From contig SGPE01000009.1 in assembly GCA_004208945.1 (NCBI GenBank), forward strand, positions 372,001 through 436,000: a stretch of DNA of 64,000 bases. The letters are read 5' to 3'. Position 1 is the first letter of the stretch. Every line of letters starts with the position of its first letter. Below the pieces are notes generated by a model that saw only the letters and a list, made by a program, of their open reading frames with translations, made no database searches and was not told the DNA's origin. The translations under genes and the position numbers were made by a program. The DNA is from Pseudoalteromonas sp. CO133X. GTDB lineage: Bacteria; Pseudomonadota; Gammaproteobacteria; Enterobacterales; Alteromonadaceae. This document shows positions 9,723 through 18,282 of this stretch, one piece after another.

Positions 9723-9743
9723 AACAACCAGAATCGTTATGAG

Positions 9744-10670
9744 TTACAGAGCGGTTTCTAGCTCTGGTAACACATCAAATAGATCAGCAACTAAACCATA
9801 GTCAGCGACTTGGAAAATTGGCGCATCAGGATCTTTATTGATGGCAACAATCACTTTTGAGTCTTTCATACCCGCTAAGTGTTGAATTGCACCACTAATA
9901 CCCACAGCAATATATAAATCTGGGGCAACAATTTTACCGGTTTGACCGACTTGCATATCGTTCGGTACAAAGCCCGCATCAACAGCAGCACGTGAAGCGC
10001 CAATGGCTGCGCCAAGTTTGTCGGCAATACCATTTAGTAGTGCAAAGTTTTCACCATTTTGCATACCGCGGCCACCTGAAATAACCACAGGTGCTGCCGT
10101 TAGCTCAGGGCGCTCTGATTCAGTTTGTTCTTCTGATACAAACTCACTCAAGCCAACTGAACCTTTACCTGTAACACTTGTTACAGAAACTGGTGCTTGC
10201 TCTGATGCAACATCAAAGCTACTTGCACGAACAGTAATCACCTTTTTGCTATCCAATGATTTAACTGTCGCAATTGCATTACCCGCATAAATAGGACGCT
10301 TAAAGGTATCTGCATCAATTACGTCAATGATTTCTGAGATTTGTGCAACATCTAACAGTGCCGCAACACGTGGCATAAAGTTTTTACCGGTTGTTGTAGC
10401 GCTCGCGACAATGTGTGAATAGTTATCTGCTAAAGATAAAACCAGATCCGCTAGGTTTTCTGCAAGCTGATGAGCATAAGCTGCATCATCGGCAATCAGT
10501 ACATTGCTCACACCTGCAATTGATGCCGCTTGCTCGCTCATTGCAGATAAGTTTTCGCCTGCTAGTAATAAATCTACATCAAAGCCTAGTTTAACAGCAG
10601 CAGTAATCGTTTTATTGGTTTCAGGCTTTAGAACACCTTTATCGTGTTCGGCTATCACTAATGTTTTCAT
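9744..10670 (-). CDS. etfA: Electron transfer flavoprotein alpha subunit
   Basis: EtfA, with EtfB, forms the FAD- and AMP-containing heterodimer that takes electrons from acyl-CoA dehydrogenases and passes them to ETF-ubiquinone oxidoreductase. The C-terminal FAD domain is clear: VISGGRGMQNGENF, GASRAAVDAGFVPNDMQVGQTGK and YIAVGISGAIQHLAGM. Length is the usual 308 residues. It directly follows etfB with no intergenic base, so it is cotranscribed and probably coupled. It ends at a terminator shared with the upstream neighbour. Confidence 0.97.
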   Translation of the reverse strand: MKTLVIAEHDKGVLKPETNKTITAAVKLGFDVDLLLAGENLSAMSEQAASIAGVSNVLIADDAAYAHQLAENLADLVLSLADNYSHIVASATTTGKNFMPRVAALLDVAQISEIIDVIDADTFKRPIYAGNAIATVKSLDSKKVITVRASSFDVASEQAPVSVTSVTGKGSVGLSEFVSEEQTESERPELTAAPVVISGGRGMQNGENFALLNGIADKLGAAIGASRAAVDAGFVPNDMQVGQTGKIVAPDLYIAVGISGAIQHLAGMKDSKVIVAINKDPDAPIFQVADYGLVADLFDVLPELETAL

Positions 10671-11420
10671 TTAGATCACCTTCGCTTCTGTTTTTAACTT
10701 TTCTACCAATGTTGCTACATCTTCTACAATGATGCCGCCACTGCGCTTTTCTGGCTCATTTACTTCTACCAGCTGCACGCGAGGCGCAAGGTCTACACCT
10801 AGACTATCAGCAGCAATTACATCAAGTGGTTTACGTTTTGCCTTCATAATGTTTGGCAATGAAGCGTAGCGTGGCTCATTTAAACGTAAGTCTGTGGTTA
10901 CGATAGCAGGTAGTTTAAGAGCAACTGTTTGTAAACCTCCGTCTACTTCACGCGTTACATTGACTGTACCCGCTTGTACACCCACTTTAGATGCAAACGT
11001 ACCTTGGCCACGACCCGTTAAAGCAGCAAGCATTTGACCGGTTTGATTGTTGTCAGAGTCAATCGATTGTTTACCTAAAATAACCAGCTCAGGTGATTCT
11101 TGCTCTACAATTTTGCTCAGTAATTTTGCAACATGTAAAGACTCAAGTTTTTCTTCTGTTTCAATATGAATGGCTTTATCAGCACCGAGTGCTAAGGCTG
11201 TACGCAATTGCTCTTGAGATGATTTATTACCAATAGTCACAGCAACAACCTCAGTGGCCGTCCCTGCTTCTTTTAAACGAATAGCTTCTTCAATTGCAAT
11301 TTCACAAAACGGGTTCATCGCCATTTTTACATTAGCTAGATCAACATCCGTTTTGTCGGCTTTAACGCGTGCTTTGACGTTGTAGTCAATTACTCTTTTA
11401 ATTGGAACAAGGACTTTCAT
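10671..11420 (-). CDS. etfB: Electron transfer flavoprotein beta subunit
   Basis: EtfB is the AMP-binding partner of EtfA. The 249-residue product opens with [14 protein letters not shown] and carries [13 protein letters not shown] and the recognition-loop region [14 protein letters not shown] near residue 130-145, all typical. It is the first gene of a leftward two-gene operon, divergent from the ETF-QO gene. Two similar palindromes lie in the divergent spacer and probably control both directions. Confidence 0.97.
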   Translation of the reverse strand: MKVLVPIKRVIDYNVKARVKADKTDVDLANVKMAMNPFCEIAIEEAIRLKEAGTATEVVAVTIGNKSSQEQLRTALALGADKAIHIETEEKLESLHVAKLLSKIVEQESPELVILGKQSIDSDNNQTGQMLAALTGRGQGTFASKVGVQAGTVNVTREVDGGLQTVALKLPAIVTTDLRLNEPRYASLPNIMKAKRKPLDVIAADSLGVDLAPRVQLVEVNEPEKRSGGIIVEDVATLVEKLKTEAKVI

Positions 11421-11449
11421 CGTGACTCCATCAATTGTGTGTTCTCAAA

Positions 11450-11467
11450 GTTGACCTACACGTCAAC
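11450..11467. promoter_or_regulatory. Operator-like palindrome 1 in the etf divergent promoter
   Basis: GTTGACCTACACGTCAAC is an 18-bp inverted repeat with one mismatch in 8-bp arms. It resembles the second copy 49 bp away and the bkd site. I infer a LiuR-type MerR-family regulator of branched-chain amino acid and acyl-CoA breakdown. Confidence 0.65.
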
Positions 11468-11498
11468 TTATTTATTTTATGAATTCAGACTACTTCCT

Positions 11499-11516
11499 GT
11501 TGACGTAAACGTCAAC
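11499..11516. promoter_or_regulatory. Operator-like palindrome 2 in the etf divergent promoter
   Basis: GTTGACGTAAACGTCAAC has perfect 8-bp arms around AA. It lies nearer to the ETF-QO gene; copy 1 lies nearer to etfB, so each transcription unit may have its own site. Confidence 0.75.
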
Positions 11517-11613
11517 CTAAAATAACCTTAAAGTATTCACAGCCTGTAACGTTTCATTTGCAAGTATGAAATAAGGTTCTTTACAGCAGGTCCGTCACCG
11601 AGAAGAGGTTTAT

Positions 11614-13260
11614 ATGGTCGAACGCGAAGTCATGGAATTTGATGTAGTCATCGTAGGCGCAGGCCCAGCAGGTTTATCAACTGCAATTAGATTGGCTCAA
11701 CAAGCACAAGAAAAACAACAAGAATTAATGATCTGTGTGGTAGAAAAAGGCTCTGAGGTGGGCGCACACATTTTATCGGGCGCGGTTTTTGAAACCAAAG
11801 CGCTGGATGAGTTATTACCCGATTGGCAATCATTAGGTGCTCCGGTTACCACTAAAGTAACGCAAGATGATATTTACTGGTTCAATAACAGTGAAAAAGC
11901 CACCAGCATCCCCCACTTTGCTAGCCCTAAAACATTCCATAACGAAGGCAATTACATTGTTTCTATGGGTAATGTGTGCCGTTTTTTAGCTGAACAAGCG
12001 GAAAACCTAGGGGTAGAAATCTTCCCAGGCTTTAGTGCGCACTCATTAATTATTGAAGACGAGACCGTAAAAGGCATTATCACTGGCGATATGGGTCTTG
12101 ATAAAGATGGCAATGAAAAAGATGGTTACATGCCAGGTATGGAGCTAAGAGCCAAATACACGGTATTTGCTGAAGGCTGCCGTGGCCATTTAGGTAAAGA
12201 GCTAATCAAACACTTTGCCCTTGATAAAGATGCGTCACCACAGCATTACGGTTTAGGTTTCAAAGAAATTTGGCAAATCGACCCGAGTAAACACAAAGAA
12301 GGCACAGTAGTTCATGGCACTGGTTGGCCTTTAACCGGTGATACCAGTGGTGGTGCATTTATGTATCACAGCGACAACAATCAAGTAGTTGTAGGTTTAA
12401 TAGTTGATCTTAACTACTCAAACCCACATTTAAGCCCGTTTGATGAGTTTCAGCGTATGAAACATCACCCCGTTTTTAAAGATGTTTTAGAGGGCGGTGA
12501 ACGTATAGCCTATGGTGCAAGAGCCATCGCTAAAGGTGGCCTGCGCTCATTACCAAAAATGCACTTCCCGGGTGGATTGCTTGTTGGTTGTGATGCTGGC
12601 ACATTGAACTTCGCTAAGATCAAAGGTAACCATACTGCAATGAAATCGGGCATGGTGGCTGCTGATGTGATCATTGCAGCCCTTGGCGACGGTAAAGAAA
12701 ATGCCGATTTAGCTGAATATAAATCAGCCTTTGAACAGAGCTGGGCGTACAAAGAGCTCTATCAATCGCGTAACTTTGGCCCTGTTATGCACAAACTCGG
12801 TAAGTTCTTAGGGGGGGCTTATAACACTCTCGATCAAAATCTATTTGGTGGCAGCTTACCGTTTAATTTTGAAGACAACATGCCAGATCATGCCACATTA
12901 ATTGCAGTTGATCAGGCCGAAAAAATCGATTACCCGAAAGCAGACGGCAAGCTTAGCTTCGATAAACTTTCATCGGTGTTTTTATCAAATACCAATCATG
13001 AAGAATCGCAGCCATGCCATTTAAAGCTAAAAGATAACTCGATTCCAATTAAAGTTAATTTGCCGCAATTTGATGAACCAGCACAACGCTACTGCCCTGC
13101 TGGCGTTTACGAAGTACAAGAGGTTGAAGGTGAGAAAGAGTTTGTGATCAACTCACAAAACTGTGTGCACTGTAAAACGTGTGACATAAAAGACCCAAGC
13201 CAAAACATTACATGGGTAACACCTGAAGGGGCTGGCGGACCAAACTACCCTAACATGTAA
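11614..13260 (+). CDS. Electron transfer flavoprotein-ubiquinone oxidoreductase
   Basis: ETF-QO is a membrane-associated FAD and 4Fe-4S enzyme that oxidises reduced ETF and reduces ubiquinone. The N-terminal dinucleotide motif is VVIVGAGPAGLS (about residues 11-22), and the C-terminus carries the cluster cysteines in RYCPAGVYE and CVHCKTCDIKDP. At 548 residues it is full length. GAAGAGG sits just upstream of ATG 11614. It is divergent from etfBA, which supply its electron donor. A run of seven G lies at about 12811-12817 inside the gene; the frame is intact. Confidence 0.96.
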   Translation: MVEREVMEFDVVIVGAGPAGLSTAIRLAQQAQEKQQELMICVVEKGSEVGAHILSGAVFETKALDELLPDWQSLGAPVTTKVTQDDIYWFNNSEKATSIPHFASPKTFHNEGNYIVSMGNVCRFLAEQAENLGVEIFPGFSAHSLIIEDETVKGIITGDMGLDKDGNEKDGYMPGMELRAKYTVFAEGCRGHLGKELIKHFALDKDASPQHYGLGFKEIWQIDPSKHKEGTVVHGTGWPLTGDTSGGAFMYHSDNNQVVVGLIVDLNYSNPHLSPFDEFQRMKHHPVFKDVLEGGERIAYGARAIAKGGLRSLPKMHFPGGLLVGCDAGTLNFAKIKGNHTAMKSGMVAADVIIAALGDGKENADLAEYKSAFEQSWAYKELYQSRNFGPVMHKLGKFLGGAYNTLDQNLFGGSLPFNFEDNMPDHATLIAVDQAEKIDYPKADGKLSFDKLSSVFLSNTNHEESQPCHLKLKDNSIPIKVNLPQFDEPAQRYCPAGVYEVQEVEGEKEFVINSQNCVHCKTCDIKDPSQNITWVTPEGAGGPNYPNM

Positions 13261-13302
13261 TAACGCACGTTACTCATTTAATTAAAATTTATCCTAAATT
13301 GC

Positions 13303-13323
13303 AGGGGCTTCGGCCCCTTTTTT
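13303..13323 (+). terminator. Intrinsic terminator after ETF-QO
   Basis: AGGGGC and GCCCCT close on a stable TTCG tetraloop, followed by six T. Confidence 0.92.
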
Positions 13324-13365
13324 AGGCTATGCTGAAATTGTCGTGTTTAAAATAGTGAGCAAAAT

Positions 13366-13830
13366 ATGCCGTCTTCAAGTGTAACCTTTCGTTTTTTAGC
13401 TGAACCTACCGATGTCAATTTTGGCGGTAAAGTTCATGGTGGTGTAGTAATGAAGTGGATTGACCAAGCTGGTTATGCCTGTGCTGCAGGTTGGAGTGGT
13501 CATTACTGCGTTACTGTATCTGTTGCGGGTGTAAAGTTTCAGCGCCCTATTTTGGTTGGTCAAATTGTCGAAGTGAAAGCCAGTATTGCCCACACAGGTA
13601 AAACCAGCATGCAAATCTTTATTCAAGTACGCTGCGGCGACCCAAAAACACAAAATCTCGTTGAAACCAATCATTGTGTAATTAGTTTTATTGCCATGGA
13701 TGAAGCAGGTTACCCAATCGAGGTGCCTACTTACACTGCAGTTACTGATGAAGAAAAGAAAATCGAGAACTATGCAATAAAAATGAAAGAAATAGCCATA
13801 GAAACAGAAACATTGCTACAAAAAGCATAA
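13366..13830 (+). CDS. Acyl-CoA thioesterase, hotdog fold
   Basis: The 154-residue product belongs to the hexameric hotdog acyl-CoA hydrolases (YciA/ACOT type). The active-site helix region reads PTDVNFGGKVHGGVVMKWIDQAGY at its start, where the Asn and the following Gly-rich stretch are typical. It hydrolyses acyl-CoA to free acid and CoA in the cytosol. The gene stands between an intrinsic terminator and a 237-bp gap, so it is probably transcribed alone. Its position next to ETF-QO fits acyl-CoA metabolism, but chain-length preference cannot be seen. Confidence 0.9.
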   Translation: MPSSSVTFRFLAEPTDVNFGGKVHGGVVMKWIDQAGYACAAGWSGHYCVTVSVAGVKFQRPILVGQIVEVKASIAHTGKTSMQIFIQVRCGDPKTQNLVETNHCVISFIAMDEAGYPIEVPTYTAVTDEEKKIENYAIKMKEIAIETETLLQKA

Positions 13831-13953
13831 TTTGGCCCAGCTTGGTATTTTTAAACTGTACCTAGTAACTTCTACAGGGCAGCCTGAAATTGTTACGAGC
13901 GCCAAACTGAACACTTGGTTACAGTATCAACAAACTGAACAAAAAATCATTCA

Positions 13954-13985
13954 TTTAGGCCTAAAAACAATGCTTTAGGCCTAAA
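13954..13985. repeat. Tandem pair of the palindrome TTTAGGCCTAAA
   Basis: Two identical 12-bp perfect palindromes occupy 13954-13965 and 13974-13985, exactly 20 bp apart centre to centre, that is about two helical turns. They lie 80-115 bp upstream of the outer-membrane protein gene. The arrangement looks like a double operator. Confidence 0.7.
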
Positions 13986-14067
13986 TAACAGTCTGGCACG
14001 GTCACTGCAATACTCCTTGGGAATGAAGCGAAACATTCGTTTATTTATTTTATAAAGGAGCTATTAA

Positions 14068-14640
14068 ATGATTAAAGCAATCTCAATTTCTGCAATTTCT
14101 CTAGCACTACTAGGTTTCAACAATGCTGCACATGCAGATATTACCGAGATGGATTCACCACGTATTTATACTGGTATTGGTTATGGCCAATATTCATTTG
14201 AATTTGAAGACAGTGAAAACGACACTGACTTTGATGACGATTCACAAATGCTAAAAGGTTATGTTGGTACCCAATTCAATAAATACTTAAGCCTTGAACT
14301 TGCGTACCAAAATTTCGACGAAGCAAGCGATATTGATTCTAAAGTTGAGCTTGATGGTATCTCACTAGCTGCCCGTTTAGCGGCACCAATCACCGATAGC
14401 TTTGCTGTTTACGCAAAAGGTGGCTGGCTTGAATGGGATGCAGAAGTAGAGCAAGATTTAGGCGAACTTGGTAGCATTAGTGCCGATACTGACGGTGGCG
14501 ATGTGTTTTATGGTGCAGGTATTGAGTATGCTTTCACAACAAACATGCAAGTACGTTTAGAGTATGAACGTTACGAATTAGAAGATGACATTGACCCAGA
14601 TATGGATGTAGCGTCTGTATCATTCCAATACATGTTCTAA
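14068..14640 (+). CDS. Outer-membrane beta-barrel protein, OmpA/OmpW-like size
   Basis: The 190-residue precursor has a signal peptide ending at NNAAHA (about residue 23). The mature part alternates hydrophobic and polar residues in strands (YTGIGYGQYSFEFE, KYLSLELAYQNF, VRLEYERYEL) and ends in VSFQYMF, with the terminal phenylalanine expected for BAM-dependent insertion. This predicts an eight-stranded outer-membrane barrel. It is strongly acidic, as usual in marine bacteria. AAAGGAG lies 8 bases before the ATG. Function is not known; the tandem palindromes upstream suggest specific regulation. Confidence 0.85.
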   Translation: MIKAISISAISLALLGFNNAAHADITEMDSPRIYTGIGYGQYSFEFEDSENDTDFDDDSQMLKGYVGTQFNKYLSLELAYQNFDEASDIDSKVELDGISLAARLAAPITDSFAVYAKGGWLEWDAEVEQDLGELGSISADTDGGDVFYGAGIEYAFTTNMQVRLEYERYELEDDIDPDMDVASVSFQYMF

Positions 14641-14641
14641 T

Positions 14642-14692
14642 TTAGACCTAGCAGTCTAAATATTTAAAAGGCAGTCTCGACTGCCTTTTTTT
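14642..14692 (+). terminator. Intrinsic terminator after the outer-membrane protein gene
   Basis: The main stem AGGCAGT/ACTGCCT (14669-14686) with a CTCG loop is followed by seven T. A smaller stem TTTAGAC/GTCTAAA (14641-14660) comes just before it. Confidence 0.9.
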
Positions 14693-14696
14693 GCGC

Positions 14697-14715
14697 TTAC
14701 ATGTAATGCATGTAA
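14697..14715. promoter_or_regulatory. 19-bp dyad before trmO
   Basis: TTACATG and CATGTAA flank TAATG symmetrically. It lies 34 bp upstream of the start codon, in the position of a promoter, and could be an operator. The regulator is unknown. Confidence 0.45.
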
Positions 14716-14748
14716 AATGTCGGCAGATTTTCTTAACAACAATGCACA

Positions 14749-15453
14749 ATGAGCGAATACCAATTAACTGCCGTCGGCCATATTCAATCTCCTTATAAAC
14801 AAAAGTTTGCCATACCTCGTCAACCTCGCTTGGTTCCTGAGGCTAAAGCTAAGCTGGTATTCAGTAGCGATTTCAATCGCGAAGAGTTTGTACGTGGTCT
14901 CGATGAATTTAGCCATATTTGGTTATTATTTAGATTTCATGAAACCGCTGATAAGGGGTATTCAGCGATGGTGAGGCCCCCTCGCCTTGGCGGTAATGAA
15001 CGAAAAGGTGTATTTGCAACACGTGCTACCTTTCGCCCTAATGCCATTGGCATGAGTGCTGTAAAACTTGAAGGCATTGAATATAAAAATGGTCAGTTAT
15101 GTCTGTTACTCTCTGGTATTGATTTACTTGACGGCACACCGATTTTGGATATTAAGCCTTATTTACCCTATTCAGATGCCATGACGGATGCCACCGCTGG
15201 TTTTGCCGATACCCGACCAGAAACCGATATGAGTGTCGAGTTTAGCGAAGAAGCCCTTGCGTTTATCGAAAAACAGACCGAACAACCTGAATTAAAAGCG
15301 TTTATAAGCAATGTATTAAAGCAAGATCCTCGCCCTGCTTATAAAAAGCAACGTGACTCAGAACAAAGCTACGGCATGACCTTATATGATTTTAATATTA
15401 GGTGGCATGTTCAGGACAATCATAATACAGTGACCAGCATTGAAAAATGCTAG
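14749..15453 (+). CDS. trmO: tRNA (t6A37) N6-methyltransferase TrmO/TsaA
   Basis: TrmO methylates t6A at position 37 of tRNA-Thr using SAM, giving m6t6A. The protein shows the family signatures VGHIQSPYKQKFAIPRQP at the N-terminus, IWLLFRFHE, and the highly conserved RATFRPNAIGMSAVKLEGIE stretch of the SAM-binding barrel, then GIDLLDGTPILDIKPYLPYSDA. At 234 residues it has the usual C-terminal extension. No Shine-Dalgarno is clear. proS follows 126 bp downstream behind its own dyad. Confidence 0.93.
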   Translation: MSEYQLTAVGHIQSPYKQKFAIPRQPRLVPEAKAKLVFSSDFNREEFVRGLDEFSHIWLLFRFHETADKGYSAMVRPPRLGGNERKGVFATRATFRPNAIGMSAVKLEGIEYKNGQLCLLLSGIDLLDGTPILDIKPYLPYSDAMTDATAGFADTRPETDMSVEFSEEALAFIEKQTEQPELKAFISNVLKQDPRPAYKKQRDSEQSYGMTLYDFNIRWHVQDNHNTVTSIEKC

Positions 15454-15525
15454 TTTTTTTGCACTTTTTTTAACACATAGCGCTTTAGTGTCAGTGCGTC
15501 CACTGGTAAACTTGGCGACTTGTTA

Positions 15526-15546
15526 TTACTCAAACGTCTTGAGTAA
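15526..15546. promoter_or_regulatory. 21-bp dyad before proS
   Basis: TTACTCAA and TTGAGTAA flank ACGTC, 34 bp before the proS ATG. It could be an operator or a leader hairpin; it lacks a T-run, so it is not a terminator for trmO. Confidence 0.45.
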
Positions 15547-15579
15547 ACGATAATAATTTTAACACTACTTGGAATAGAG

Positions 15580-17304
15580 ATGCGTACCAGTCAATATATA
15601 CTCGCAACACTTAAAGAAACTCCGTCTGATGCAGAAATTGTTTCTCATCAATTAATGCTACGAGCAGGCATGATCCGCCGCGTTGCGTCGGGTTTGTATA
15701 CATGGTTGCCCTCTGGTCTACGCGTACTTAAAAAAGTAGAAAACATTGTACGTGAAGAAATGGATAAAGCAGGCGCTATCGAAATGTTAATGCCTATTAT
15801 CCAACCAGCTGACCTTTGGGAAGAGTCTGGTCGTTGGGAGCAATTTGGTCCTGAATTACTGCGCATCAATGACCGTCATAACCGTCCATTTGCCCTTGGT
15901 CCAACACACGAAGAAGTGATCACTGATTTTGTGCGCAAAGAAGTGAGCTCTTATAAGCAATTACCACTGACTCTTTATCAAGTACAAACTAAAGTACGTG
16001 ACGAAGTTCGCCCTCGTTTTGGTGTAATGCGTGCCCGTGAATTCACTATGAAAGATGCTTACTCTTTCCACTTAAGTGATGAGTGTTTAGAGCAGACATA
16101 CCAAGTAATGCACAAAGCATACTGCAACATTTTTGAACGCCTTGGTCTTGATTACCGCCCTGTTATCGCCGACACAGGTTCTATCGGTGGTAGCGTATCA
16201 CACGAGTTCCATGTACTTGCAGAATCAGGTGAAGATGCAATCGCATTTAGTGATGCAAGTGATTACGCTGCAAACATCGAGAAAGCAGAAGCGCTCGCGC
16301 CAACTGAAGAGCGCCCAGCAGCAACTAAAGAGTTAAAAGCATTCCCAACGCCTGATGCAAAAACCATAGCTGAGCTTAAACAGCACTACAGTGTTAAACC
16401 TCATCGCGGCGTTAAAACACTTATCGTGTATGGCGCACCAGATGAAAACGAACAACGTGGTTTAGTTGCCCTTGTATTACGTGGCGACCATGATCTAAAC
16501 GAGTTAAAAGCTGAGAAACACCCGCTTGTAGACTCACCGCTTGAAATGGCAAAAGAAGAAGACATCGTTGCTGCTATTGGCGCAAAACCTGGCTCATTAG
16601 GTCCAGTAGGCCTTAAAATGCCAATTATTGTTGACCGTTCAGCTAACATAATGGCTGATTTTGTTGCGGGTGCGAATAAAGACGGCGAACACTACAGCGG
16701 CATTAACTGGGATCGCGATGTAGAAAACTACGAAGTTGCTGATATTCGTAACATCGTTGAAGGCGACCCAAGCCCTTGTGGTCAAGGGTCACTGCAAATT
16801 AAACGTGGTATTGAAGTTGGTCACATTTTCCAACTAGGTACTAAGTACTCAGAAGCAATGAAAGCAGGCGTTCTGAGTGAATCAGGTAAAAACCAAGTCA
16901 TGACGATGGGTTGTTACGGTATTGGTGTTTCACGTATCGTGGCTGCTGCCATTGAGCAAAATAACGACCAATACGGCATTAAATGGCCGCAACCTATCGC
17001 GCCATTTGATTTAGCGATCGTACCGATGAACATGCATAAGTCTCACCGTATTCCTGATATTGCAGATAACCTTTACAAGGGTTTAAAAAATGCAGGTTTA
17101 GATGTGTTATTTGATGACCGTAAAGAGCGCCCTGGTGTAATGTTTAACGATATGGAACTTCTAGGTGTACCTTTCACACTCGTTATCGGTGAGCGTAATC
17201 TTGATGAAAATAAGGTTGAGCTTAAAAACCGCCGTACAGGTGAAAAGCTAATGCTTGATTTAGATAGTGCTGCTTCCGAAATTGCCGCACTCGTTAAAGG
17301 CTAA
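15580..17304 (+). CDS. proS: Prolyl-tRNA synthetase
   Basis: ProRS charges tRNA-Pro. The 574-residue protein is the bacterial type: class II motif 1 near [13 protein letters not shown], motif 2 around FRD-equivalent [17 protein letters not shown], an editing INS domain in the middle (about residues 225-400, which clears Ala-tRNA-Pro), motif 3 at [10 protein letters not shown], and the C-terminal anticodon domain. GGAATAGAG precedes the ATG. It is followed by a strong terminator and appears monocistronic. Confidence 0.97.
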   Translation: MRTSQYILATLKETPSDAEIVSHQLMLRAGMIRRVASGLYTWLPSGLRVLKKVENIVREEMDKAGAIEMLMPIIQPADLWEESGRWEQFGPELLRINDRHNRPFALGPTHEEVITDFVRKEVSSYKQLPLTLYQVQTKVRDEVRPRFGVMRAREFTMKDAYSFHLSDECLEQTYQVMHKAYCNIFERLGLDYRPVIADTGSIGGSVSHEFHVLAESGEDAIAFSDASDYAANIEKAEALAPTEERPAATKELKAFPTPDAKTIAELKQHYSVKPHRGVKTLIVYGAPDENEQRGLVALVLRGDHDLNELKAEKHPLVDSPLEMAKEEDIVAAIGAKPGSLGPVGLKMPIIVDRSANIMADFVAGANKDGEHYSGINWDRDVENYEVADIRNIVEGDPSPCGQGSLQIKRGIEVGHIFQLGTKYSEAMKAGVLSESGKNQVMTMGCYGIGVSRIVAAAIEQNNDQYGIKWPQPIAPFDLAIVPMNMHKSHRIPDIADNLYKGLKNAGLDVLFDDRKERPGVMFNDMELLGVPFTLVIGERNLDENKVELKNRRTGEKLMLDLDSAASEIAALVKG

Positions 17305-17321
17305 TTAAGCCAATCATTTAT

Positions 17322-17347
17322 AAAAAAACCGCTTCGGCGGTTTTTTT
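17322..17347 (+). terminator. Intrinsic terminator after proS
   Basis: ACCGC and GCGGT close on a TTCG tetraloop with seven A before and seven T after. Confidence 0.92.
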
Positions 17348-17442
17348 ATTTTTATCAATTGTCATAGATGTTTCGCTAAAGCGTCTTTTAACTGTCATTG
17401 ATTCTGCCTAGCATTTACTTTATTACACCATGAGTAAATGCC

Positions 17443-18270
17443 ATGAATAACACCACTTGCAGTAATAAAACCCACTATCCTGCCGTTTGGATTTCCGACG
17501 TTCACTTAGGTTACAAAGACTGCCAAGCGCAGTACTTACTAGACTTTTTAAATGCCATTGAATGCGATGTACTGTATTTGGTCGGTGATATTGTTGATTT
17601 ATGGTCGATGAAACGACAATTTTTCTGGCACCCTAGCCATTATGATGTGTTAGCGCTTATTCAACAAAAAGCGAAAGATGGCACTCGCGTGATCTATATA
17701 CCAGGTAACCACGACGAAACGTTTCGCCAGTATGCCGATGAGTCTTTATTTGGTATTGAAGTACATCAGCAATATATCCACACAACAAAAGCCAATAAAC
17801 GTTTTTTACTTTTGCACGGCGATGATTTCGACTCGGCAACCCGTTACAACAAGTTAATTAGTATTGCAGGCGATGCAGGATACGACTTACTGTTATTTTT
17901 AAATCGCTGGACTAATCGCGTTCGCCGTTTATTTGGTGGTCATTATTGGTCGTTGGCGTCATGGATCAAAGCACGAGTGCATAAAGCCCGTGAAGCAATT
18001 GATGCATTCGAAAAAGCAGCTATTCATGAAGCAAAAAAGCAAGGTGTGGACGGTATTATATGTGGCCATATTCACCACCCAGCCGTTAAAGTAGTTGATG
18101 GTATTTTATATTGTAATGATGGCGACTGGATAGAAAACTGTACGGCTCTTGTAGAGAATGACTGTGGAAGAATTGAATTACTTCACTGGAGTGAAACACA
18201 AAAAGTAATTCACTCAGCAGACATCAGCAAACTAATGCCAAATCCCGCTCATAATAAAGATGCCGCATAG
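17443..18270 (+). CDS. LpxH-like metallophosphoesterase
   Basis: This 275-residue calcineurin-like phosphoesterase has all metal-binding blocks: SDVHLG (about 18-23), GDIVDLW, PGNHDE, LHGDDFD and GHIHHPA. It resembles the LpxH family of UDP-2,3-diacylglucosamine diphosphatases of lipid A synthesis, in the longer variant that often has SMKRQFFWHPSHY after the second block. The HGDD block replaces the HGD(Q/L) form of E. coli LpxH, so a second, non-lipid A substrate cannot be excluded. The gene is convergent with the histidine kinase and only 12 bp separates their ends, with no terminator seen between them. Confidence 0.85.
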   Translation: MNNTTCSNKTHYPAVWISDVHLGYKDCQAQYLLDFLNAIECDVLYLVGDIVDLWSMKRQFFWHPSHYDVLALIQQKAKDGTRVIYIPGNHDETFRQYADESLFGIEVHQQYIHTTKANKRFLLLHGDDFDSATRYNKLISIAGDAGYDLLLFLNRWTNRVRRLFGGHYWSLASWIKARVHKAREAIDAFEKAAIHEAKKQGVDGIICGHIHHPAVKVVDGILYCNDGDWIENCTALVENDCGRIELLHWSETQKVIHSADISKLMPNPAHNKDAA

Positions 18271-18282
18271 CCAAACTAATAT

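Noticed and set aside
12811..12817. Run of seven G in the ETF-QO gene as a phase-variation tract
   Set aside because: The enzyme is a core metabolic protein with an intact frame, and seven bases is within chance for a 64-kb window.
13832..13978. 48-codon open frame starting with TTG between the thioesterase and the outer-membrane protein gene
   Set aside because: It has no ATG, no ribosome site and overlaps the tandem palindrome; the peptide looks protein-like but is too short to judge.
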